Below, piece by piece: positions 10,604 through 20,063 of a stretch of DNA of 64,000 nt; positions within the stretch are counted from its first letter, which is position 1, and the number at the start of each line of letters is the position of its first letter. Source of the stretch: Curvibacter gracilis ATCC BAA-807 (GTDB taxonomy: Bacteria > Pseudomonadota > Gammaproteobacteria > Burkholderiales > Burkholderiaceae_C); NCBI RefSeq assembly GCF_000518645.1, contig NZ_JADZ01000013.1:62001-126000 (forward strand). Reading direction: 5' to 3'. The position numbers and the translations under genes are program-made. Below the pieces are notes generated by a model. The model saw only the letters and a program-made list of their open reading frames with translations. It made no database searches and was not told the origin of the DNA.

Positions 10604-12388
10604 TCAAAGCACTTCGCTGGCAAAGTCGGCCAGGCGCGAGCGCTCGCCACGCGCCAGGGTGATGTGCCCGCTGTGCGGCCAGCCCTTGAACTTGTCCACC
10701 GCAAAGGTGAGGCCGGACGAGCCCTCGGTCAGATAAGGCGTGTCGATCTGGGCCAGGTTGCCCATGCAGATGATCTTGGTGCCCGGGCCGGCCCGGGTGA
10801 TCAGGGTCTTCATCTGCTTGGGCGTCAGGTTCTGGGCTTCGTCGATGATCACGTACTTGTTGAGGAAGGTGCGCCCGCGCATGAAGTTCATGCTCTTGAT
10901 CTTGATGCGGCTGCGAATCAGCTCATTGGTGGCGGCGCGCCCCCATTCGCCGGCATTGCCGCCATCGCCCTTGGCCAGGAACTCAAGGTTGTCGTCGAGG
11001 GCGCCCATCCAGGGTCCCATCTTCTCTTCCTCGGTGCCGGGCAGAAAGCCGATGTCCTCGCCAACGCTCACGGTGGCGCGGGTCATGATGATCTCGGTGT
11101 AGCGGCGGTCGTCCAGCACCTGGGTCAGGCCCGCGGCCAGGGCCATCAGGGTCTTGCCGGTGCCGGCGGTGCCGGCCAGGGTCACGAAGTCGATTTCGGG
11201 ATCGGTCAGCAGGTTCATCGCGAAGTTCTGTTCGCGGTTGCGCGTGGTCACGCCCCAGACCGCGTTCTTCGCGTGAGCAAAGTCCTTCAGGGTCTGCAGC
11301 ACGGCGGTCTTGCCGCGGATCTCGGTCACGCGCGCATACAGGCTGGGCTCGCCCGGGGCTTCGAAGAACACGAACTGGTTGATCAGCAGATTGGGCACGA
11401 TGGGGCCCGAAATGCGGTAATAAGTGTGTGAGCCGCTTTGCCAGCTCTCGACCGACTTGCCGTTCTTGGCCCAGAAGTCGGCGGGCAGTGCCAGGGCGCC
11501 GGAGTACAGCAGGTCGCCGTCCTCCAGGGTCTTGTCGTTCTGGTAGTCCTCGGCGGTGAGGCCCAGGGCGCGTGCTTTCACGCGCATGTTGATGTCTTTG
11601 GACACCAGCACCACCTCGCGCGTGGGCTGGCCTTCCTGGCCTTGCGGGCTGTGCAGGTGGCGCAGCGCCTCGACCACACCCAGGATCTGGTTGTCGGCCT
11701 TGCCTTGCGGCAGGCTGGTGGGCAAGGTGTAGTTGAGCGGGCGGGTCTGGAAGAACAGCTTGCCACCGGCCTCGCGGTGGCCGGTGGTGTCGAGCTTCAG
11801 GCCGGCGGTGATGTCGGCGCCTTGGGCGGCGGCCAGGGCATCTAGCGAGCGGCTGGTCTGGCGCGCGTTGCGGGCCACCTCGGTCATGCCCTTTTTGTGG
11901 CTGTCGAGCTCTTCCAGCACGATCATCGGCAGGAAGATGTCGTGCTCCTCAAAGCGGAACAGGCACATCGGGTCGTGCATCAGCACATTGGTGTCCAGCA
12001 CGAACAACTTGGTCGGGCCGGTGTGTCGCGCCTTGCGGCTGCGTGGTGCGGCTGCCGGCGCCTCGGCGGTGGCGGCGGGCGCTGCTGTCGGGGCGGCAGG
12101 GGCCGATTTGGCGGCAGCGGGCGCCGTGGCTGGTGGGCTCAGCAGGGCTGATACCTGGGTGGAAGCCGTCTTGCGCCGGCTCGAGGTCTTGGCGGCTGGC
12201 GCTGGGGCGGCGGGGGCTGCGGGGATGGCCAGCAGCGCCTCGGGTGCCTCGCGTTTGGCCTCGGGGTGGGCTGAGTCGGCGGCGCGGCTGCGTGAACCGG
12301 CCTTGCGCGAGTTGCCTTCGCCGGTGCTCGCGTAAGCGCTGGTGGGCAGGATGGTGGCTTTCTTCGATGGGGCGGGCGGCAGGGGCAT
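10604..12388 (-). CDS. PIN domain plus PhoH-family ATPase
   Basis: A 594-residue protein of the PIN-PhoH (PhoH2/YlaK) type, thought to couple RNA cleavage to an ATP-driven helicase. Residues 1-125 are low-complexity Ala/Pro/Lys/Ser sequence, probably disordered. The PIN nuclease domain starts at LFVLDTNVLMHDP (128-140), with further acidic residues at 160-162 and KDIN near 264. The PhoH domain has Walker A LAGTAGTGKT (404-413) and a Walker B-like YVIIDEAQNL. Residues typical of both domains are present. It is convergent with dnaB; bcp lies upstream in the same orientation but behind its own terminator. Confidence 0.9.
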   Translation of the reverse strand: MPLPPAPSKKATILPTSAYASTGEGNSRKAGSRSRAADSAHPEAKREAPEALLAIPAAPAAPAPAAKTSSRRKTASTQVSALLSPPATAPAAAKSAPAAPTAAPAATAEAPAAAPRSRKARHTGPTKLFVLDTNVLMHDPMCLFRFEEHDIFLPMIVLEELDSHKKGMTEVARNARQTSRSLDALAAAQGADITAGLKLDTTGHREAGGKLFFQTRPLNYTLPTSLPQGKADNQILGVVEALRHLHSPQGQEGQPTREVVLVSKDINMRVKARALGLTAEDYQNDKTLEDGDLLYSGALALPADFWAKNGKSVESWQSGSHTYYRISGPIVPNLLINQFVFFEAPGEPSLYARVTEIRGKTAVLQTLKDFAHAKNAVWGVTTRNREQNFAMNLLTDPEIDFVTLAGTAGTGKTLMALAAGLTQVLDDRRYTEIIMTRATVSVGEDIGFLPGTEEEKMGPWMGALDDNLEFLAKGDGGNAGEWGRAATNELIRSRIKIKSMNFMRGRTFLNKYVIIDEAQNLTPKQMKTLITRAGPGTKIICMGNLAQIDTPYLTEGSSGLTFAVDKFKGWPHSGHITLARGERSRLADFASEVL

Positions 12389-12452
12389 GGAAGGTCAGAC
12401 TCCAGAAAAAGCACAGAAAGTGGGAATGCGAACGCGCTGATCGGTCCGGGAA

Positions 12453-12488
12453 GCAAAAAAGCCGCCAGGAGACCTGAGCGGCTTTTGC
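12453..12488 (-). terminator. terminator after bcp
   Basis: Reverse strand: GCAAAAGCCGC, 12-base loop, GCGGC followed by six T. It sits between the bcp stop (12576) and the PIN-PhoH start (12388), so the two genes probably have separate transcripts. Confidence 0.75.
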
Positions 12489-12575
12489 GGAGGAGGGTGG
12501 CGGTGCGAAACCAGCAACATATGCGAGCCATTATGCATGACTCGGCAGGCCCTCCCAGGATGGGACTGAGGGTTC

Positions 12576-13061
12576 TCAGGCAGCCTTTTTCAGGGCCTTG
12601 AGTTCCTTGACCGACTTCAGCACTTCGTCCACGTGGCCCGGCACCTTGAGGCCGCGCCATTCTTCTTTGAGAATGCCGTCTTCGCCAATCAGGAAGGTGC
12701 TGCGTTCGATGCCCTTGACCTTCTTGCCGTACATGATCTTGTTCTTGACCACGCCGAACATGTGGCACATTTTTTCTTCGGTGTCGGCGATCAGCTCGAA
12801 GGGCAGTTCCAGCTTGAGCTTGAACTCGTCGTGCGACTTCATGTTGTCGCGCGACACGCCGAACACGGTGGCGCCGGCCTTCACAAAATCCTTGTATTTG
12901 TCGCGGAACTGCATCGCCTCGGTGGTGCAGCCCGGGGTGTTGTCCTTCGGGTAGAAGTACAGCACCAGAATCTGGCCCAGGTGGGAAGAGTTCGACACCT
13001 TGATCCCACCCGTGGCGTTCGCTTCGAATTCAGGGATGGACTTGTTGACAACGATCGCCAT
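12576..13061 (-). CDS. bcp: thioredoxin-dependent thiol peroxidase (Bcp/PrxQ)
   Basis: A 161-residue cytoplasmic peroxiredoxin that reduces hydrogen peroxide and organic peroxides. The catalytic motif YPKDNTPGCTTEAMQFRD places the peroxidatic cysteine at residue 45. Residue 50, a resolving cysteine in E. coli Bcp, is methionine, so resolution must use another thiol (for example the cysteine in KMCHMFGV) or a partner protein. It forms its own transcription unit, with a terminator behind it. Confidence 0.95.
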   Translation of the reverse strand: MAIVVNKSIPEFEANATGGIKVSNSSHLGQILVLYFYPKDNTPGCTTEAMQFRDKYKDFVKAGATVFGVSRDNMKSHDEFKLKLELPFELIADTEEKMCHMFGVVKNKIMYGKKVKGIERSTFLIGEDGILKEEWRGLKVPGHVDEVLKSVKELKALKKAA

Positions 13062-13180
13062 AGAACTTCAATCTCGTGTGACAGGTGTGACCTAAGATGG
13101 TTGGGTCCGGAGGCATTGCACCTCTCTTTTGATCGCCCACTCCATCCGCAACCCGAGATTTTACCTCTAAATCGGTCGGC

Positions 13181-13570
13181 TCAGGGTTGCGCGGGCTCGC
13201 TGCCCTCGATCAGCAGTGCTGCAGCCACCTTGCGACCCTCCTGCGCCAGGATGTTGTAGGTGCGGCAGGCCGCCTGGGTGTCCATGGTTTCCAGCCCGAT
13301 GCGGCGGGCCATCAGGGCCTTCAGCCAGGCCGCTGGCGGGAAGCGGTTGCGTTGGCCGCTGCCAAACACAATCAGTTCGCAATCAATGTCGGCCAACTGC
13401 TCGAAGTGGGCTTCGCTCAGGTCTTCGAAGCGGCTCACGGGCCAACTCAGGCGCTGCCCCTGCGAGCTGATGATCAGGCTGCCGGCGTGTTTCTCGCCAT
13501 TGATGGCCACCCAGCCCTCGCCGTAGGCAGTGATGGATTGAACGTCGAATTGGTCGGGTTGCAGCTTCAT
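13181..13570 (-). CDS. Mth938-like (DUF498) domain protein
   Basis: A 129-residue protein. It matches the small Mth938/DUF498 fold family: SITAYGEGWVAING near the start, a central LIVFGSGQRNRFP (the family G-x-G motif) and a C-terminal AACRTYNILAQEGRKVAAALL. The family has no settled biochemical role in bacteria; a mammalian relative is a mitochondrial complex I assembly factor. A longer frame begins at a TTG (13642), but the ATG at 13570 gives the usual N-terminus. A TATAAT sits on this strand just upstream of that TTG. It is divergent from alaA. Confidence 0.8.
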   Translation of the reverse strand: MKLQPDQFDVQSITAYGEGWVAINGEKHAGSLIISSQGQRLSWPVSRFEDLSEAHFEQLADIDCELIVFGSGQRNRFPPAAWLKALMARRIGLETMDTQAACRTYNILAQEGRKVAAALLIEGSEPAQP

Positions 13571-13694
13571 GGGGCACTGGGTTGGGGCGAAGAGGCGCGC
13601 CAATGGTGCGCGCTGCAGGCTGCGATGCAGAACTGTGGTCAAATTATAGGTTTCGCTTCTGACGACTTACCCAGGAGGGGGCTTTCCCGTCACC

Positions 13695-14927
13695 ATGAAA
13701 ACTGTCCAGAAATCTGCCAAGCTTGCCAACGTCTGCTATGACATCCGCGGTCCCATCATGGACCGAGCGCGTCAGATGGAAGACGAAGGCCAGAAGATCA
13801 TCAAGCTCAATATTGGCAATCTGGCGGTATTCGGTTTTGACTCCCCCGAGGAAATCCAGCAGGACATGATCCGCAACCTGCCCAATTCGGCAGGCTATTC
13901 GGACAGCAAGGGCATTTTTGCCGCCCGCAAGGCGGTGATGCACTACACCCAGCAGCAAGGCATCAAGGGCGTCACCCTTGACGACATCTATCTGGGCAAC
14001 GGCGCCAGCGAGCTCATCGTGATGGCCACCAACGCCCTGCTCGACAACGGCGACGAAGTTCTGCTGCCCTCGCCCGATTACCCGCTGTGGACGGCGGCGG
14101 CCAGCCTGTCGGGCGGCACCCCGGTGCACTACCGCTGCGACGAGGCCAATGGCTGGATGCCCGACCTGGACGACATCCGCAGCAAGATCACCTCCCGCAC
14201 CAAGGGCATCGTGGTGATCAACCCCAACAACCCGACTGGCGCCCTGTACTCCGACGATCTGCTCAAGGCCATCGTCGCGATCGCCCGCGAGCACGGCCTG
14301 GTGATCTTCGCCGACGAGGTGTATGACAAGGTGCTGTACGACGACGTCAAGCACACCGCCATCGGCTCGCTCAGCGAAGACGTGCTGACCCTCACCTTCA
14401 ACTCGCTGTCCAAGAGCTACCGCAGCTGCGGCTACCGGGCCGGCTGGATGGTGGTGTCGGGCGACAAGAAGCCCGCCAAGGACTACATCGAGGGCCTGAA
14501 CATGCTCTCGAACATGCGCCTGTGCTCCAACGTGCCCGGCCAGTGGGCCATCCAGACCGCCCTCGGCGGCTACCAGAGCATCAATGACCTGGTCTGCGAA
14601 GGGGGCCGCCTGCGCCGCCAGCGCGACCTGGCCTATGAGCTGATCACCGCCATCCCGGGCGTCAGCTGCGTCAAGCCCACGGCGGCGCTGTACATGTTCC
14701 CGCGCCTGGACCCGGCGGTCTACCCGATCAAGGATGACCAGCAGTTCTTCCTCGAACTGCTGGAAGAGACCCGTGTGATGCTGGTGCAGGGCACCGGCTT
14801 CAACTGGCCTGACACCGACCACTTCCGCATCGTGTTCCTGCCCCATGAGGACGATCTGCGCGAGGCCATCGGCCGCATCGCCCGCTTCCTGGAGCAGTAC
14901 CGCAAGCGCAGCAGCGTTGTGGTCTGA
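13695..14927 (+). CDS. alaA: alanine-synthesising glutamate-pyruvate aminotransferase
   Basis: A 410-residue fold-type I PLP aminotransferase. The opening KSAKLANVCYDIRGPIMD and LNIGNLAVFGFD, and LPSPDYPLW, closely follow E. coli AlaA. The PLP lysine is K240 in NSLSKSYR, and the NPNNPTG stretch (177-183) and FADEVY carry further cofactor contacts. Expected role: pyruvate plus glutamate to alanine plus 2-oxoglutarate. The nearest Shine-Dalgarno-like AGGAGG is 17 bases from the ATG, farther than normal. It is followed after 39 bases by hom and thrC in the same direction, an amino-acid biosynthesis run. Confidence 0.93.
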   Translation: MKTVQKSAKLANVCYDIRGPIMDRARQMEDEGQKIIKLNIGNLAVFGFDSPEEIQQDMIRNLPNSAGYSDSKGIFAARKAVMHYTQQQGIKGVTLDDIYLGNGASELIVMATNALLDNGDEVLLPSPDYPLWTAAASLSGGTPVHYRCDEANGWMPDLDDIRSKITSRTKGIVVINPNNPTGALYSDDLLKAIVAIAREHGLVIFADEVYDKVLYDDVKHTAIGSLSEDVLTLTFNSLSKSYRSCGYRAGWMVVSGDKKPAKDYIEGLNMLSNMRLCSNVPGQWAIQTALGGYQSINDLVCEGGRLRRQRDLAYELITAIPGVSCVKPTAALYMFPRLDPAVYPIKDDQQFFLELLEETRVMLVQGTGFNWPDTDHFRIVFLPHEDDLREAIGRIARFLEQYRKRSSVVV

Positions 14928-14966
14928 GCCTTTCCCTATCTGTTTCAAACTTCAAACCGTCTCGCT

Positions 14967-16289
14967 ATGAACCCGATCAAAGTTGGCCTGCTGGGCATTG
15001 GCACCGTTGGCAGTGGCACCTTCCACGTGCTGCAACGCAACCAGGAAGAAATCCGCCGCCGTGCGGGCCGTGGCATCGAGATCACCATGGTGGCCGATCT
15101 GGACGTCGAGCGCGCCCGCGCTGTGGTGGGTGATCAGGTGCAGGTCGTCAATGACGCCCGCGCCGTCATCGCCAACCCCGAGATCGACATCGTGATCGAG
15201 CTGATCGGAGGCTACGGCATCGCCAAGGCCCTGGTGCTCGAAGCCATTGCCGCCGGCAAGCACGTGGTCACCGCCAACAAGGCGCTGCTGGCCGTGCATG
15301 GCACCGAGATCTTCGCCGCCGCTTCGGCCAAGGGCGTGATGGTGGCCTTCGAGGCCGCCGTGGCCGGGGGCATCCCCATCATCAAGGCGCTGCGCGAAGG
15401 CCTGACCGCCAACGCCATCCAGTGGATCGCCGGCATCATCAACGGCACCACCAACTTCATCCTGTCCGAAATGCGTGACAAGGGCCTGGACTTTGAAGTG
15501 GTGCTCAAGGAGGCCCAGCGCCTGGGCTACGCCGAAGCCGACCCCACCTTCGACATCGAAGGCGTGGATGCGGCCCACAAGGCCACCCTGATGAGCGCCA
15601 TCGCTTTCGGCATTCCGGTGCAGTTCGACAAGGCCTATGTCGAAGGCATCACCCGCCTCTCGGCGGCCGACATCCGCTACGCCGAGCAACTCGGCTACCG
15701 CATCAAGCTGCTGGGCATCACCAAGCGCGCTGCCAACGGCATCGAGCTGCGCGTGCACCCCAGCCTGGTGCCGGCCAAGCGCCTGATTGCCAATGTCGAA
15801 GGCGCCATGAACGCCGTGATGGTGCAGGGCGATGCCGTGGGCACCACGCTGTACTACGGCAAGGGCGCGGGCTCCGAGCCCACCGCCAGTGCCGTGATTG
15901 CCGACCTGGTCGACATCACCCGCCTGCACACGGCCGATGCCGCCCAGCGCGTGCCTCACCTGGCCTTCCAGCCTGACGCCATGAGCGACGTGCCGGTGCT
16001 GCCCATGAGCGAGGTCATCACCAGCTACTACCTGCGCCTGCGCGTGTCCGACGAGGCTGGCGTGCTGGCCCGTGTCACCGGCATCCTGGCCACCGCCGGC
16101 ATCAGCATCGATGCGGTGCTGCAGCGCGAGGCCGACGAAGTGGGAGGCGAGGGCTCCACCCAGACCGACCTGATCATCCTCACCCACGACACCCGCGAAG
16201 GCATCATGAACGCCGCCATGGCCGAAATGCAGGGCCTGCCCACGGTGCTGGCCCCCATCACCCGCATCCGCAAGGAAGAGCTGGCCTGA
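14967..16289 (+). CDS. hom: homoserine dehydrogenase
   Basis: Reduces aspartate semialdehyde to homoserine for threonine and methionine synthesis, 440 residues. The N-terminal NAD(P)-binding motif is VGLLGIGTVGSGTFHVL. The catalytic domain includes AVAGGIPIIKALREGL and GIINGTTNFILSEM. A C-terminal ACT domain (about 355-430, YYLRLRVSDEAGVLARVTGIL) implies feedback control by threonine. It is monofunctional, with no aspartokinase domain. The ATG at 14967 has no obvious ribosome site. thrC follows after 120 bases. Confidence 0.97.
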   Translation: MNPIKVGLLGIGTVGSGTFHVLQRNQEEIRRRAGRGIEITMVADLDVERARAVVGDQVQVVNDARAVIANPEIDIVIELIGGYGIAKALVLEAIAAGKHVVTANKALLAVHGTEIFAAASAKGVMVAFEAAVAGGIPIIKALREGLTANAIQWIAGIINGTTNFILSEMRDKGLDFEVVLKEAQRLGYAEADPTFDIEGVDAAHKATLMSAIAFGIPVQFDKAYVEGITRLSAADIRYAEQLGYRIKLLGITKRAANGIELRVHPSLVPAKRLIANVEGAMNAVMVQGDAVGTTLYYGKGAGSEPTASAVIADLVDITRLHTADAAQRVPHLAFQPDAMSDVPVLPMSEVITSYYLRLRVSDEAGVLARVTGILATAGISIDAVLQREADEVGGEGSTQTDLIILTHDTREGIMNAAMAEMQGLPTVLAPITRIRKEELA

Positions 16290-16409
16290 GGGCTCAGCCG
16301 CCTGTCGCGCTCGGCCACCCATTGATTCGGGTGGCGATCGCGTCAAAATGGCAGTCTGACCGGTCACCACCGGCGGGTTGCCCTTGAATTGTTGGAACAG
16401 GAACTAAAC

Positions 16410-17840
16410 GTGAAGTACCTGAGCACACGAGGTCACGCCGACCGCAAGCGCTTTTGTGAAATCCTGCTGGAGGGCCTGGCGCCCGATGGCGGGCTCTACC
16501 TGCCCGAGCATTACCCCCAGGTGGATGACGCCACACTGACGCGCTGGCGTCAGGTCTACCACGAGCAGGGCTATGCCGAGCTGGCCTTCGAGATCCTGTC
16601 GCTGTACATCGACGACATCCCGGCGGCCGACCTGCGCGCCCTGTGCCACAAGACCTACACCGCCGAGGTGTTCGGCACGGGCGAGATCGTGCCCCTGCGC
16701 CACCTCGAAGACGGCCTGTGGCTCGAAGCCCTGTCCAACGGCCCCACACTGGCCTTCAAGGACATGGCCATGCAGCTGCTGGGCAACCTGTTCGAGTACG
16801 AACTGGCCCGCCGCGGTGAAGAGCTCAACATCCTGGGCGCCACCTCGGGTGACACCGGCAGCGCGGCCGAGTACGCCATGCGCGGCAAGAAGGGCGTGCG
16901 CGTCTTCATGACCAGCCCGAACGGCCGCATGAGCCCCTTCCAGCAGGCCCAGATGTTCAGCCTGCAGGACGAGAACATCCACAACCTGGCGGTCGAAGGC
17001 GTGTTTGACGACTGCCAGGACATCGTCAAGGCCGTCTCCAACGACCTGGCCTTCAAGCGCAAGTACAAGATCGGCACGGTCAACTCGATCAACTGGGCGC
17101 GTCTGCTGGCCCAGGTGGTGTACTACTTCGCCGGCTACGTGCAGGCCACGCAGTCGAACCAGCAGAAGGTCAGCTTCACCGTGCCCTCGGGCAACTTCGG
17201 CAATGTCTGCGCCGGCCATGTGGCCCGCATGATGGGCCTGCCGATCGATCGCCTGGTGGTGGCCACCAACGAGAACGACGTGCTCGACGAGTTCTTCCGC
17301 ACCGGCGTCTACCGCGTGCGCGGCAGCGCCGACACGCACGAGACCTCCAGCCCCTCGATGGACATCTCCAAGGCCAGCAATTTCGAGCGCTTCGTGTTCG
17401 ACCTGCTGGGCCGCGATGCGGCGCGCACCCAGGATCTGTTCGGTGCCCAGCTGTCCAGCCAGGGCCGTTTCGACCTCAGCGCCGACCCGCTGTTCGCCCA
17501 GGCGGCCAGCCGTTATGGTTTTGTCAGCGGCCGCAGCACCCATGCCGATCGCCTGGCCACCATCCGCGACAACTTCCAGCGCCATGGCGTGACCATCGAC
17601 ACCCACACCGCCGATGGGGTGAAAGTGGCCCTGGAGCAGCGCGGCGACCCGTCGGTGCCGATGATCGTGCTCGAGACGGCCCTGCCGATCAAGTTTGCCG
17701 CCACCATCGCCGAAGCCCTGGGCCACGAGCCCGAGCGCCCGGCCCGCTTTGAAGGCATCGAACAACTGCCCAAGAAGGTCCAGGTGATCCCGGCCGACGT
17801 GGCGGTGGTCAAGGCTTACATCGAACGCCATTGCGACTGA
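16410..17840 (+). CDS. thrC: threonine synthase
   Basis: PLP enzyme converting phosphohomoserine to threonine, 476 residues from a GTG start at 16410. That start is chosen over an upstream TTG because CAGGAAC precedes it and the protein then begins KYLSTRGHADRKRF, the standard ThrC N-terminus. The PLP lysine is in GPTLAFKDMAMQ, and the glycine-rich ILGATSGDTGSAAEYA binds phosphate. It follows hom in pathway order, but no homoserine kinase gene is present between or beside them. A strong terminator follows. Confidence 0.97.
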   Translation: MKYLSTRGHADRKRFCEILLEGLAPDGGLYLPEHYPQVDDATLTRWRQVYHEQGYAELAFEILSLYIDDIPAADLRALCHKTYTAEVFGTGEIVPLRHLEDGLWLEALSNGPTLAFKDMAMQLLGNLFEYELARRGEELNILGATSGDTGSAAEYAMRGKKGVRVFMTSPNGRMSPFQQAQMFSLQDENIHNLAVEGVFDDCQDIVKAVSNDLAFKRKYKIGTVNSINWARLLAQVVYYFAGYVQATQSNQQKVSFTVPSGNFGNVCAGHVARMMGLPIDRLVVATNENDVLDEFFRTGVYRVRGSADTHETSSPSMDISKASNFERFVFDLLGRDAARTQDLFGAQLSSQGRFDLSADPLFAQAASRYGFVSGRSTHADRLATIRDNFQRHGVTIDTHTADGVKVALEQRGDPSVPMIVLETALPIKFAATIAEALGHEPERPARFEGIEQLPKKVQVIPADVAVVKAYIERHCD

Positions 17841-17885
17841 TCACCCGAACCGCGACGACGGCGATCACCGCGCTTTGGCGCTGAA

Positions 17886-17918
17886 GCAAAAAGCCAGCGT
17901 CCTGCGCTGGCTTTTTGC
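17886..17918 (+). terminator. Rho-independent terminator after thrC
   Basis: GCAAAAAGCCAGCG (17886-17899), short loop, CGCTGGCTTTTTGC: a 13-14 bp arm pair ending in a run of five T. It separates amino-acid genes from the Moco genes. Confidence 0.9.
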
Positions 17919-17986
17919 CATCTGACAACCCCCCAACAGGTCTGGCCCCCGGCATTCGGCCAAGTGTGCAGACCGAGGAGACTTGC

Positions 17987-18535
17987 ATGAAAGTTGTCGG
18001 CTTTGCGGGCTATTCGGGCTCGGGCAAGACCACGCTGCTGGAGCGCGTGATCCCGGCTCTGCGCCAGCGCGGGCTGCGTGTGTCGGTGGTCAAGCATGCG
18101 CACCACCGTTTCGATATCGACCACCCGGGCAAGGACAGCTGGCGGCACCGCCAGGCCGGCGCCTTCGAGGTGGTGGTGGCCAGCGAGCACCGCCTGGCCC
18201 TGATGCGCGAGTACGAGCAGCCTTACCGGCTCTCGGTGCACCAGATGCTGGCCGAGTTGTACGAGGGCGTGGACTGGGTGCTGGTGGAGGGCTTCAAGGA
18301 GAGCGATCTGCTCAAGGTCGAGGTCTGGCGTGCGCCCGAGGGCGATTTCGCGGGCCACCCCGCACGCTACCCTGAAGACGACTTCATCGTGGCCATCGCC
18401 ACCAACGTGCCCTTGGCCGAATTGCCCGAACCCACCGGGCGCCCCGTGCTCGACCTGAACCAGCCCGAGGCCGTGGCGGCCTGGCTGGTCGACAATGGCG
18501 AGCGCTTTGAATACTCCTTCGAGAACCGAACATGA
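17987..18535 (+). CDS. mobB: molybdopterin-guanine dinucleotide biosynthesis adaptor MobB
   Basis: A 182-residue P-loop GTPase assisting attachment of GMP to molybdopterin. The Walker A GYSGSGKTTLLE is at residues 8-19, and KHAHHRFDIDHPGKDSWRHRQAGA is a family hallmark. The ATG at 17987 has GAGGAG eight bases upstream; an in-frame extension to 17915 is not supported. The stop overlaps the moeA start by four bases (ATGA), indicating translational coupling. Confidence 0.95.
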   Translation: MKVVGFAGYSGSGKTTLLERVIPALRQRGLRVSVVKHAHHRFDIDHPGKDSWRHRQAGAFEVVVASEHRLALMREYEQPYRLSVHQMLAELYEGVDWVLVEGFKESDLLKVEVWRAPEGDFAGHPARYPEDDFIVAIATNVPLAELPEPTGRPVLDLNQPEAVAAWLVDNGERFEYSFENRT

Positions 18536-19803
18536 ACGCACCCACCACCGCCCCGCAGCCCGCCAAAGCGCTGCGCCCGCTTGATGACGTGCTGGCCGAG
18601 CTGCTCGGCCATGCGCGGCCCTTGAACGGTGCAGCCTGGCCAGATGAGCAGGTCTCCACCTTCGAGGCCGATGGCCGCGTGCTGACCGAATCGGTGATCT
18701 CTCCTCTGCAGGTGCCCCCGCACGACAACAGTGCCATGGATGGCTACGCCCTGCGTGCCGCCGATGCCGCGGCGGCAGGCACCGTGCTGCCGGTGTCGCA
18801 GCGCATCGCCGCCGGTGAGGTGCCCGTTCCCTTGCAGCCCGGCACGGCCGCGCGCATCTTCACCGGGGCGCCAGTGCCGCCCGGTGCCGACACCGTGGTG
18901 ATGCAGGAAGACTGCGAAGCCCTGGCGGATGCGCCAGGGGCGCCCCAGGTCCGCTTCGTCAAGGCCGTGCGCGCCGGCATGGCCATCCGCCGTTCCGGCG
19001 AAGATGTGCAATTGGGCAGCGTGGTGCTCGCCGGCGGGCAGCGCCTGAGCCCGGCCAGCCTGGGCCTGGCCGCCAGCGTCGGGCGGGCCCACCTGCAGGT
19101 GGCACGGCGCCCCCGCGTGGCGCTGTTCTCGACGGGCGACGAACTGGTCATGCCCGGCGAAGTGCCGCCCGAGCAATTGCCGGCCGGCGCCATCTACAAC
19201 TCCAACCGCTTCTTTTTGCGTGCGCTCTTGCTGCGCATGGGCTGCGAGGTCACCGACTTCGGGATCGTGCCCGACAACCTGGAGCGCACCCGCCAGACCC
19301 TGGCCGAGGCGGCCCAGGGGCATGACCTCATCCTCACCAGCGGTGGGGTCAGTGTGGGCGAGGAAGACCACGTCAAGCCGGCGGTGCAGTCGTTGGGTGA
19401 ACTGCACCTGTGGCAACTGGCCATCAAGCCCGGCAAGCCCTTTGCCTATGGGCGCGTTGCGCAAAGCCACTTTGTGGGGCTGCCGGGCAACCCTGTGTCC
19501 AGCTACGTCACCTTCCTGATGCTGGTGCGCCCGTTTCTGCTGCGCCTGCAGGGCGTGCAGGACGTGCGCCCCAAGTCGGTGGGCCTGCCGGCCCATTTCA
19601 CCTGGGGCAAGGCGGACAAGCGCCGCGAGTTTCTGCGGGTGTGGCGCAACCCGCAGGGCGGGCTGGACCTGTTCCCCCACCAGGGCTCGGGCGTGCTGAC
19701 CTCGGCCGTCTGGGGCGATGGCCTGGTCGACAACCCCGCAGGCACCACCATCGCCCCGGGCGACCAGGTGGCCTTTGTGTCTTTCACCGAGCTGTTGTCA
19801 TGA
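18532..19803 (+). CDS. moeA: molybdopterin molybdenumtransferase MoeA
   Basis: Inserts molybdate into adenylylated molybdopterin, 423 residues. Conserved segments are HDNSAMDGYALR (about 64-75), the MoCF-binding motifs FSTGDELVMPGE, TSGGVSVGEEDHVK and GLPGNPVSSYVTF, and a C-terminal beta domain. It is coupled at both ends by four-base overlaps, upstream with mobB and downstream with moaD, so the three are one operon. Confidence 0.97.
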   Translation: MNAPTTAPQPAKALRPLDDVLAELLGHARPLNGAAWPDEQVSTFEADGRVLTESVISPLQVPPHDNSAMDGYALRAADAAAAGTVLPVSQRIAAGEVPVPLQPGTAARIFTGAPVPPGADTVVMQEDCEALADAPGAPQVRFVKAVRAGMAIRRSGEDVQLGSVVLAGGQRLSPASLGLAASVGRAHLQVARRPRVALFSTGDELVMPGEVPPEQLPAGAIYNSNRFFLRALLLRMGCEVTDFGIVPDNLERTRQTLAEAAQGHDLILTSGGVSVGEEDHVKPAVQSLGELHLWQLAIKPGKPFAYGRVAQSHFVGLPGNPVSSYVTFLMLVRPFLLRLQGVQDVRPKSVGLPAHFTWGKADKRREFLRVWRNPQGGLDLFPHQGSGVLTSAVWGDGLVDNPAGTTIAPGDQVAFVSFTELLS

Positions 19804-20063
19804 GCGCTGAATTCGAACTGCGCGTGCGCTATTTCGCCTCCATCCGCGAGGCCCTGGGCCGGGGTGATGAGACGGTGCGCACCCGTGCCACCACCCTGGG
19901 CGAGCTGCGCGATGAGTTGATCGCCCGGGGTGGCGCCTACGCCGAGGTGCTGGCGCGCCAGCGCCCGGTGCGCCTGGCCCTGAACCAGGACCTGCGCGAC
20001 GAGTCGGCCGCGCTGGTGGCCGGCGCCGAGGTGGCGTTCTTTCCGCCGGTCACCGGCGGCTGA
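19800..20063 (+). CDS. moaD: molybdopterin synthase sulfur carrier subunit MoaD
   Basis: An 87-residue ubiquitin-fold protein that carries the thiocarboxylate sulfur used by MoaE. It ends in the obligatory Gly-Gly (PPVTGG). It overlaps moeA by four bases. Its partner moaE is not adjacent but 4.66 kb further on, at 24723. Its stop codon abuts, with no spacer, the stop of the convergent gene at 20064. Confidence 0.95.
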   Translation: MSAEFELRVRYFASIREALGRGDETVRTRATTLGELRDELIARGGAYAEVLARQRPVRLALNQDLRDESAALVAGAEVAFFPPVTGG